Assembly (NCBI GenBank): GCA_977006965.1
Contig: OZ345380.1
Coordinates: forward strand, 1,240,001-1,304,000
Direction of reading: 5' to 3'
Length of the DNA: 64,000 bases
DNA from: Phymatolithon calcareum
Lineage: Eukaryota; Rhodophyta; Florideophyceae; Hapalidiales
Below are positions 9,445 through 17,688 of the stretch, in pieces. A program made the translations under genes and the position numbers. The notes under the pieces are model-generated. The model made no database searches. It worked only from the letters and a program-made list of their open reading frames with translations, and was not told where the DNA came from. The first letter of the stretch is position 1; each line of letters opens with the position of its first letter.

Positions 9445-11540
9445 CAGTACTCCCTTGCCAACTGGATATTCACTAACTGGATATCCGCTCCAACTGGATA
9501 CGACACGGCTCCACCAAGTTGGGACCCAATAAAATTTAATCAAATTTTAGGTTGAGGTGAATATTCTCCAAGTGGATATTGAAAACGGTCAGTCACGGCG
9601 CAGAAACCTATTTAACAATTAAATTTTTGATTGTACAAAGCTAATCACTAATGACGGCATGTGAATCACCTGGAATGCATCATCACAAATCCTTGATGCA
9701 AATCAGCGTCATCAAAATACTGCAGTAGAAAACTGGTGGTCAGTTGCCCTGGACAGGCAATCCGTACCCCAGCCTTCCTTTGATCCTACATTCCTATCTG
9801 CCGTATCACCGAATCATGGGTTTGCTGACCCTCTCCATCGATCAGAAGCGTCAAATTCTAGCCGAGCGCGCTCGTAGAATTGAGAATTCCCTACCTTCCA
9901 CCCAAAGCGATCTTGCCCAATGGGCAGCGACTGAGTTTAATCTCAGTAAGCTACCAAGTCAGCCTGTGCTGTCACGAATTATGAAAAACAAAGACCTCAT
10001 TTTGAGGCCAAGTTCCCTTCCGGCGCGGCTCCACGAGCCGAACCGAAAGAGAGTGCTGCAGTGTCAACATCCACAGCTAGAATCCGCGTTGGCGACGTGG
10101 GTCTGTGATCAGCACGCCCTCAAGAGATAGGTCAATGGAGACATGATTAAGGAGAAGGGAGCTAGATTAGCGTCCTTAATGAACCAGAGGCTTCCAGACG
10201 ATAAAAAAATCCACTTAAAATTCTCCAATGGGTGGCTTCAAAATTTTCAGGCGAGGCATGGCTTCAAGTCGTACAAGTCTCATGGGGAATCCAGCGATGC
10301 CGATGATGGTGCCATAGCTGCATTGCTCCCTCACCTTCAATCGGAGCTTAAAAATTATGATCTTAAGGACATTTGGAATTGCGATGAGACCGGCCTTTAT
10401 TATCGTATGGCTCCCGACCGAACCATTGCCCGTGAGCAGCTCAAGGGTGGAAAAAAATGTAAGACTCGGCTGACGTATCTTCTGTGCTGTAATGCAGATG
10501 GTACTGAGAAGTTTCCATTAACAATTGTTGGATACGCCAGGAGGCCAAGGCCCTTTAACAAGAAGACAGGTCACGAGCTAGGATTCGATTACTATAACAA
10601 TAAGAAGGCGTGGATGAGGAGAGAGATCTTCTTTCCATGGCTCCAACGGCTTGACGACTATATTGCACAGAATCCAAGAAGAAAGATCATCTTGCTGTCC
10701 GACAATTGCAGTGCTCATGGAACAGTCGACAATCTTCCTGCCCTCAACAACGTCACTGTTAGATTTCTTCCTCCAAATACCACGTCTAAAATCCAGCCCA
10801 TGGATGCCGGAATAATTGCATCGTTCAAGATCAGATATCGCAAGATTCAATACAATCGGGCTATTGACTTTACAGATTTGAATGTTCAGAATATCTACAA
10901 CATTGATCAGCTCACGTCAATGAGATGGGCGACAAGTGTTTGGGAATCGATGCCGTCCCATGTAATCTTTAATTGTTGGAAGGCGACAGGTCTGCTCAAG
11001 GAGAAGCTTTCTCCAGACGATCAGTCCCCTCCAGACAACTGGGATAACTTAGCAACCCAAGATCTTCAATCTGTAATTGATAATCTCGCGCCCGTGCGTA
11101 CACGAATCGCCATCTCAGATTTGTTGAACATGGACGATGATGGGGAAAGCACGGAATATTCTACTGATGATGCTCTTGCGGATTATGCTATTAGTATGTT
11201 AAATGACGAAGATGGTCATGAAAACGATGATGAAGATGAGCTGGAAGTTACCCTGCCTCCTCTGAAGGAGCAGCTAAAGGCTGTTGCGCTTGCCAAGGCT
11301 CTTCTGGAGGACAAATTTGAGGTTGATTCTTCTGTAACTCGGGCGCTTGCGAACGCGCAAAGGCACCTACGTGTGGAGATAGCTCAAGCACAGAGGCATA
11401 CCAAAATTTCCAGTTTTTTTAATAAACTTTAAGGTTTCCGATATGATATCAACTTATGATTCATCTCGGTAACTGAATAACCTCCACAACTGGATATGGA
11501 CCCTGTCTCCCGACAGTATCCACCTAGCGAGGGCTGACTG
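9445..11540 (+). mobile_element. Pogo/Tigger-like DNA transposon
   Basis: A 2.1-kb element flanked by TA dinucleotides (9443-9444 and 11541-11542). The ends are imperfect inverted repeats: CAGTACTCCCTTGCCAACTG on the left against CAGTCAGCCCTCGCTAGGTG inferred from the right. Subterminal copies of AACTGGATAT (left and right) are probably transposase-binding motifs. It encodes one transposase, interrupted by one stop codon. Confidence 0.8.
9816..11432 (+). pseudogene. Pogo/Tigger-family transposase, one in-frame stop
   Basis: A CENP-B-like DDE transposase. The N-terminal part (from MGLLTLSIDQKRQIL) has the helix-turn-helix arrangement of a psq/CENP-B DNA-binding domain. After it come SNGWLQNFQARHG of the second HTH and the DDE_1 catalytic core: IWNCDETGLYY (first Asp), KIILLSDNCSAHG (second Asp) and IQPMDAGIIASFK (third Asp). 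The catalytic triad is therefore intact. A TAG at 10128-10130 falls between ...HALKR and VNGDMIKEKG, and both halves are in the same frame. No frameshift or other stop is visible before the natural end at 11432. The start was chosen at 9816 rather than 9744, because the first 24 residues look unrelated to the domain. It may be recently inactivated, or read through at low level. Confidence 0.85.
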
Positions 11541-11567
11541 TATAAAGTAACTTTACAATATGAAGTA

Positions 11568-11626
11568 ATTTGCTCAAGGCCTGCACTCGATTTAAAGGAA
11601 AATCGAGTATCAGGCCTTGAGCAAAT
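11568..11626. repeat. Perfect-arm hairpin next to the pogo element
   Basis: ATTTGCTCAAGGCCTG at 11568-11583 is followed at 11611-11626 by its exact reverse complement, and the inner ACTCGATTT pairs with AAATCGAGT after a small offset. It begins about 28 bp beyond the right end of the pogo element. Function unknown. Confidence 0.7.
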
Positions 11627-11901
11627 CAATTGATACTATCAAATTTTTCTCAATATAAGTGGACTGCTAAACGTCCACGTGTCGTGACGTTGGCCACATG
11701 GCATTACAGTACCAATTCAATCAGTTACACGTACCCCACATAGTGCACGTCCAAATTGTCATTACAGTGCATCATACCCTTGATGTATCGATGTCAGGAG
11801 CGAAACTCTGATATCCCTTGATAACGGAAAAATATGGCTGCACATGAATGTTCTCTTTGATACCCAAACATTGATGTTCATTCCTAAAAACAGCACCATG
11901 A

Positions 11902-12222
11902 ATGAATGAAAATAAAAAGTTTCCTCAAAAAACAGTCGACAGCCAATGTCTGCCCCGCATCATCCACATGCATTTCGTCGGTCACTTTTTCGCCGTCGGC
12001 ACAGTTGAGATCTCGCCCTTTTTGTCTAGACCCAACACAATCCCTGCCTTGCAATGCACCTTCGTTATCATACTAGGAAGCGATGGGAAGCGGGGGAATT
12101 TGTGTTCATGTTTGAGTGCGATGATCGATCCGCTATGGACTGCTGCAGCTCTTCTGCTACAAATTGGTGAAACTGGCCCAAACGACATCACGCAGAGTGC
12201 CTTATCAAGTGATATCGACTCA
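11902..12222 (+). pseudogene. Possible left part of a decayed ORF split by the Harbinger insertion
   Basis: An open frame reads from the ATG at 11902 to the insertion site (...ITQSALSSDIDS). If the Harbinger-like element and one TCA copy are removed, the frame continues into DFIPASSN at 16641, and a nearby frame continues with polar sequence for another 90 codons. No family is recognisable. This is a weak call based on frame continuity and composition. Confidence 0.25.
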
Positions 12223-12514
12223 GGCCCGGTCTATACGCGAACAAATCTGTTCATGTTCGCTAATTCGTATCATAGCATAAAACTTGTCGTCTTACAATTG
12301 GCTGTCGTGCACTTCGAGACGGCGCATTTGAACAGATTTGGAGACCTCCGAAGTTGCGGGAAAGAGGTTAACTTTGCTTTTCTGCTCGAGTTGCCCGCCA
12401 TTTTACTAATTGGCGCGAAATTAGAACCTCGCTCCCCCTTGAAATTGCGCTTCGAAGATTGTACTGTGCTAGTGCTCGTCATAGCAGCATCCGCTTGGCG
12501 CCGCACAGTACAGC

Positions 12515-13789
12515 ATGGCGCACAAGAAGACAACAAGTACACCGCGGAATGCAGCGCTTGTTCTGATCGTAGTGACTCTCATCGCGTCGATGATCGAGCT
12601 GGAGATGGATGAGGAGCTGTTTTCGATCCCTGTGCGTCATCTTCCGCGGTACCGCAGGCCATCCAAGCGCCGGCACCGTGACAAGTTTGAGCGCATCACC
12701 GAACACCTCTCCGACTCCGAGTTTCGGTGCGCTTTTCGTCTGTCAAGGCGTGCATTCGCGAAGCTTCTGTTCCTCCTAATGTCGCGACTTTTCCGCGATA
12801 ATACCAAGGCACGGTGCTCGAGTGGAGGTGCTGTGCAGCCCGAGATTAGACTAGCGGTTACTCTCCGCCTCTTGGCGGGCGGGAGTCATCACGACCAAAT
12901 GCTCTCATTTAGGCTCGGAAAGTCAACGGTTTACAGTGTTTTTCATGACACGATTCGCGCTATCGACGATGTGCTGCCAATGCCTGGCGTTCCTCTTTCC
13001 GATGGCGATGGACTGCGTAAACTTGCTATCGGTTTCAGCGAGTCCCTCTCCGCACCTAGTCCGTTATTTGGTTGCGTAGGCGCGCTAGACGGGATTGCAA
13101 TTGAAATTCAGAAGCCGCCGGATGAGTATGTTCCGCGGAATTTCTATTGTCGCAAGGGCATGTACGCGCTTCCTGTTCAAGCTGTTGTGGATTCTAACTA
13201 CCGATTTTTGTACATGAGCTGCAAGTGCAGCGGCTCCACCCACGATTCCGTTGCGTTCGACGTTTCAGATCTAGCGCGGAGACTGCGCGATGGAGAATTG
13301 GTGTCCGGTTTTTGGATCGCTGCTGACCCTGCGTACCTGTGCCGTTTTGGTGTCATTACTCCGTGGCCAAAAAGTAGTCTAACCGGCGAGCGTGGTATCT
13401 TCTGCGACGCCTTTAATTTTTATCACAGCTCACTGCGCATCCATGTTGAACAGGCTTTCGGCATGCTCATCCGGCGATGGGGAATTTTTTGGCGCCCTTT
13501 GTCCTACCACATCGTTGACACTCTTCCAATCTTATCGGCGGCGATGCGATTGCACAATTTTGCAATCGAAGAGGACGGGAACACTATCAGTTCCAACTTT
13601 TTATCTCCTTACCAGGCGGAGATGTCTGCCGTTGCTTTCAGAACATGGTGGACCTGTGCTACAACCCTCAGAGATTTATTCGAGGTGCGTTCAAGTGGTC
13701 GCCGAAGAGATTTGGAAATGAGCATGCTTAGGGAAAACCTTACTGATAGTCTACAAAGTAGAGGCATAACACGGCCGGCCATGTCTTAA
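12515..13789 (+). CDS. PIF/Harbinger transposase (DDE nuclease)
   Basis: A 424-residue protein of the DDE_Tnp_4 family that would catalyse excision and insertion of the surrounding element. The N-terminal region contains the helical segment around FRLSRRAFAKLLFLL, where family members carry a helix-turn-helix. The catalytic core shows GALDGIAIEI (first Asp), the RNFYCRKGMYAL and GSTHDSVAF segments, WIAADPAYLC (second Asp), and HVEQAFGMLIRRWGIF (catalytic Glu). C-terminal LHNFAIEED is also typical. There are no stops or frameshifts and the terminal repeats are well preserved, so the copy could be active. It is convergent with the accessory ORF at 14422. Confidence 0.9.
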   Translation: MAHKKTTSTPRNAALVLIVVTLIASMIELEMDEELFSIPVRHLPRYRRPSKRRHRDKFERITEHLSDSEFRCAFRLSRRAFAKLLFLLMSRLFRDNTKARCSSGGAVQPEIRLAVTLRLLAGGSHHDQMLSFRLGKSTVYSVFHDTIRAIDDVLPMPGVPLSDGDGLRKLAIGFSESLSAPSPLFGCVGALDGIAIEIQKPPDEYVPRNFYCRKGMYALPVQAVVDSNYRFLYMSCKCSGSTHDSVAFDVSDLARRLRDGELVSGFWIAADPAYLCRFGVITPWPKSSLTGERGIFCDAFNFYHSSLRIHVEQAFGMLIRRWGIFWRPLSYHIVDTLPILSAAMRLHNFAIEEDGNTISSNFLSPYQAEMSAVAFRTWWTCATTLRDLFEVRSSGRRRDLEMSMLRENLTDSLQSRGITRPAMS

Positions 13790-14421
13790 CTAGCCCAATA
13801 TTCGACAAGGGCAGCTTTAGTAAAATGTTTACAACTACTCTATATCTCTGAGGTAGACAAGTGGCATTGCAGGCATTCCAACAGATTACGATGCAACGAA
13901 CTGACAGATTGCCTTACCCGCCATAGAGGAAATGAGTGATGGATGTGAACAAAAGCTTCATAAAATAGTGTAACATAGGCAAAGCCGTGGCTTACTGGTT
14001 TCTATCCACATTTCATAAGCGGATATGCTCGCCACGGTTGCGGCATTACTTTTATTCTCCTCCACGTGGATTACCCGAGAGCGTTGATCCTTCTGGCTTA
14101 TTTAAAGCACAATTCTTCTGTGCCTTACGAATCCGTCCGAAGCAATCGTGATAGTTCCACGACGTGCGAGTCCCCATGGACGACCATAAATTTTGACTCT
14201 AAAAACCGGGCTTAGTGGAAATCCTGATGTGCGGTAGTTGAAAGTTGAAAAATGGATCCCGTGTCGAGAACTTTCGCTATAGATGTTGATTTCACTTGAA
14301 AGGACAAAGAAGGAAAAAAAGTGAGAGCTATGCGTTCGCATCAGTACGCCTAAAGCGGAAAAGTCGAATTAGCTCTTTATCTTACCAGAAAGTTGCAACA
14401 AAGATTCTCTAGATTATAATC
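13790..14421. other. Noncoding centre of the Harbinger-like element
   Basis: The space between the two convergent element genes, about 630 bp. It probably contains their 3' ends. No further gene or repeat is seen. Confidence 0.5.
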
Positions 14422-15897
14422 TCATTGCATGAGCCGCTCATATTGCTCCTGTACTTTCCGCAACTCCTTATCTATGACAGAAATAGAAAAATTGCTGACC
14501 GGATCGTCGATTCCAAGCGCAATCAATTCAGCGCGGTCCTTAGTCAGCTTATGAATTCGTTCCGTGAGTACTACAATCAAATCATCTCCGTCTGCAGTAC
14601 TATTCTTAGCCTCACTTGAGTGCTTTTCCGTGAAGGTCTCGAGGAAGGAGCAAACCGAGCGAGTGAGATGCTGTAAGTCCTTCCCACGCTGCTTTATCGC
14701 TTCTTTCAGCTCATCTATGGCCTTCCTCTTCTTCCTTGCAGAACCCCCGCGCGCCGAATTTGAATGGCGATCCTCACCGTCATCGTAGCCAGCCCCTTCT
14801 GGGGAAAGCTTGCATGCAAAATTGAGAACCTCCGTGTCCTCGTCCGGGGTTCCGCACTTCATCGCGTAGAACATGATGCAGTAGCAGCGCCCCTGTGATG
14901 ACATTGTCCGAGCTCCGGGTGCTGGGGCCACGAAGTTGTGGAAGTCGTTGCCCTCAGCGTCATTTTGCCCTGACACAGTCCAATTATTAAAAGCCTTCGT
15001 AAACAGAGATCGCACGGCGAAAAACTTGTCCTTCAGCCAGGCTCCGGTGCGCGTGCAAGGAGGAGCGCCATTAGCATCGAGCGCAGAAATCTCGTCGTCG
15101 TCATCGAGGCACCCCGAGAAGTCGAAAGACACCCGTACAGAGCTGTCGTTAAAAAGTTTTGCGATGAGGTCGTCCCAAAACTCATCACGACCTTCTCTGC
15201 GCTGCTGCTGTTCCCGAGAAAGATCTCGACCGGACCGAATGAGAGCCAAACGAGCGTCTTCGCGTTCAGTCAAGATCGCCATAAGGCGCGCAAACTCAAA
15301 AGACGCCATCGGAGGGTTTCTAGCGCTGCATGTCGTGCCGCTACCTGCATCACTGCCCCCATTATTCCTGTGCCCTTGCACGTGCTCCAAAATAAGCTCG
15401 TGTGAGGGTGCAACTCGAGCTTGCTCCACCTGGTTCCCCGGTGTGGTCCAAAAATCCGTCTGTGGCTTCCCAAAAACGGTGTCCCAGTTAGCACTTCCTT
15501 CAATGACCGCACTTTCCGCCAATAGCATCATGTTGCAGATCACCGTATTTTTTACTCCAGTTTGCCTGGACTTTTTCTCCTTCGCCAATTTTCGTAGAAG
15601 AACCATTGGGGTTCGAAGAAGAAACGTGTAGGCTCGATCTCGAGCGGTCCGTTGCGAGTAAAAATGCCTTTCGGGAATGTACATTTTGTTCCACGGATCA
15701 TCCGGGGACTCCCTGGCATCGTGATCTCTTTCATGCCCATCTTGCCCAATTTCGGGACCACCTTGACTTTCAGACGGGCGTGACTCCGGTACATCTGCAC
15801 ACACATCAGCGGTGGGTGGGTACGTCGCTGGCATCGGAGACCGCTGTTGCTGGTCTGGACTTTGCTGCCGAACGGTGGGCACAGGGGATGCAGTCAT
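14422..15897 (-). CDS. Harbinger element accessory protein (second ORF)
   Basis: A 491-residue protein inside the Harbinger-like element. A Pro/Gln/Ser-rich N-terminus (1-70) precedes a basic segment, PMVLLRKLAKEKKSRQTGVK. A central acidic region includes RVSFDFSGCLDDDDEIS, a basic patch ARKKRKAIDELK could be a nuclear signal, and the C-terminal 120 residues are strongly helical and probably coiled-coil. PIF/Harbinger elements normally encode a Myb/SANT-like partner that binds the element DNA and brings in the nuclease. The position and pairing suggest that role, but I do not see a clear Myb tryptophan pattern, so homology is unproven. The intact frame supports a recently functional copy. Confidence 0.6.
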   Translation of the reverse strand: MTASPVPTVRQQSPDQQQRSPMPATYPPTADVCADVPESRPSESQGGPEIGQDGHERDHDARESPDDPWNKMYIPERHFYSQRTARDRAYTFLLRTPMVLLRKLAKEKKSRQTGVKNTVICNMMLLAESAVIEGSANWDTVFGKPQTDFWTTPGNQVEQARVAPSHELILEHVQGHRNNGGSDAGSGTTCSARNPPMASFEFARLMAILTEREDARLALIRSGRDLSREQQQRREGRDEFWDDLIAKLFNDSSVRVSFDFSGCLDDDDEISALDANGAPPCTRTGAWLKDKFFAVRSLFTKAFNNWTVSGQNDAEGNDFHNFVAPAPGARTMSSQGRCYCIMFYAMKCGTPDEDTEVLNFACKLSPEGAGYDDGEDRHSNSARGGSARKKRKAIDELKEAIKQRGKDLQHLTRSVCSFLETFTEKHSSEAKNSTADGDDLIVVLTERIHKLTKDRAELIALGIDDPVSNFSISVIDKELRKVQEQYERLMQ

Positions 15898-16126
15898 GAT
15901 GAAATGATTTTTTTTGGCGCGAGTTTGCCGACGTGAACTTCAGCCCGTCGGTGGCTGATATGTGGGGTATGCCTCACCTTGGTGGTGATGCGATGGCCTG
16001 CTAGAATTACTTCGTCTGAGTTTGGATGTGAAGTTGAAAGGAAGTAGACGAGGTAATACTGGGGCACAATACTTCCCGCTTGGAATTGGCGGGAATGCTG
16101 GAAGAGCAGTGCTTACTGTGTATGTG

Positions 16127-16498
16127 CAGGGGAATGTTAAGGGGGGGGAGAAACGCAGACCCGGTGTCATATCACTTAGTAACATACATTCTAATAAAAA
16201 CGAGGCGCGCGTTGTGCATAGCGATTTATGAGGATAACGCTGTATCAAAAATTGTCGCCAAAGCTTTGACGCCAACCTTAATTCTAGTTATTTCTTACCA
16301 AGAAACGAGTCGAGCAACGAGAGCTGCCGCTACATTCGGAACTCCTAATGTTCCCATGATTTCCTTTTATTTCTCTGCTATTTCTATGATGCGATCTTCG
16401 CCCTAATGTTTCTTTTTCAAACGGGCTCGATATATGATAATCTTGGAAAAGCGGTATGACACAGGGTCTGCGTTTCTCCCCCCCTTAACATTCCCCTG
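16127..16498. mobile_element. MITE with 7-bp target duplication, copy 1
   Basis: A 372-bp element nested in the Harbinger-like transposon. It starts CAGGGGAATGTTAAGGGGGG and ends with the inverted equivalent (...CCTTAACATTCCCCTG), with arms extending through GAGAAACGCAGACCC. The flanks are GTATGTG at 16120-16126 and 16499-16505, a perfect 7-bp duplication. CAGGGG ends suggest hAT relationship, although hAT usually makes 8 bp. The same family recurs at 60398-60754. On the minus strand both copies share a short frame containing LGVxNVAxALVA. Confidence 0.85.
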
Positions 16499-16640
16499 GT
16501 ATGTGTTTTGGGCAGATGCTTCCAAATCTGCGCGTTGTTGGCGTATAGACGGCATAAGCAAATCTGCTCGCTATGATAGGGTTTCGTAACCTTGTCATAG
16601 CGAACATGAACAGATCTGTTCGCGTATAGACCGGGCCTCA

Positions 16641-17688
16641 GATTTTATACCAGCTTCATCGAATCTACTTCTGATGCTGACTGTAATTCTAAACATTTGT
16701 CTTTAGAAAAAGACGATAGCAAGTTAGAAGGTACCAAAGGATGCGTTACAAACATTTTGAACTTTGAAGAAGAACTGAGGCCTCCTGCTATTGAGGGCAA
16801 TAACATCCCTGCTCCCTGCAGCTCTAATGGCCCGGAAAATGAAGATCAATTATGCTCCTCACACAGTCGGCCGAAAGTCATGGGCTTCCTTGCTGAAGCT
16901 GTGTGCACTGATTAAAACCGACAAGTTATCGTCGATGATATTGACGTCATGCTTGATGGAAGGTTTTTGAAGGAAAAAACTTTGCTGTCTCCAATAACGT
17001 TAATAATAATAATGAATGCTTTATTCCCTTATGAGTCTAGCAAGCAGTGCTTCTATTTTTATCTCTACTTAGATGACGGCAGGGCGTTAATCCTGCTAGC
17101 TAATTGTGAGCACGCTTCTTCTCTGCCCGCCGCTCGTCATTAGACGATTCCACCCATTTCCAATGTTCTTAATGCACTGTCGTGTTCAAACGCCGATGAT
17201 GTTGCTTCAGTCACTCCATTAGATATTATACGAACATCTGTCCCGGACAACGTACTACTTCCTGTTGTTTCATCCTACAACGCAGCCTTTATGGCCCGCG
17301 GAAAACGCGACGCAACGACATCAGAGCTTTTGGGGATTCTGATTCCACATGCTATGCACTACCTACAGAATCCCGGCAAGTATAATATGCAGAGAGTTGA
17401 TTGAACAGTACTTCCAGTTTGGCTTGAAGTTCAAGGTATTACGATGTGTGGTCATATTGGTTAGGGAAACGTGCAAATCGTAATCGGTCTCTTGTATTGG
17501 CCAAACGCGACAGTTTGTTTTCTTTAAAAATGATCATTTGCATTTGTCCTCACGCTTCCTCACGGACACAACCAACTTCAGGGTATCTATTAATCCAGCA
17601 AAGGCTCTAGGGACAGTTCATAGTGCTCTATGTTCGTCACTGACGAGGTTTTACCTAGGAGACCATCACATGCGCAAGATTGATGAGC
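16641..17688 (+). pseudogene. Decayed unassigned coding sequence
   Basis: Several consecutive frames have protein-like content but are joined by frameshifts and stops. They include SLEKDDSKLEGTKG at about 16700, DIIRTSVPDNVLLPVVSSYN followed by ATTSELLGILIPHAMHYL at about 17220-17370, and FVFFKNDHLHLSSRFLTDTT continuing to HHMRKIDEPKKL at the stop near 17700. The last piece overlaps the 3' end of the minus-strand SRRM2-like gene. No family was recognised. It is probably an old gene or transposon into which the Harbinger-like element jumped. Confidence 0.35.

Larger units (their letters stand above)
12223..16637. mobile_element. PIF/Harbinger-like DNA transposon, complete
   Basis: A 4.4-kb element with terminal inverted repeats of about 40 bp. 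The left end begins GGCCCGGTCTATACGCGAAC at 12223 and the right end is its reverse complement, ending at 16637. It is flanked on both sides by TCA (12220-12222 and 16638-16640), a 3-bp target duplication as expected for PIF/Harbinger. It carries two convergent ORFs, a DDE nuclease (plus) and an accessory protein (minus), the two-gene layout of this superfamily. A 372-bp MITE is inserted inside at 16127-16498. Confidence 0.88.
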
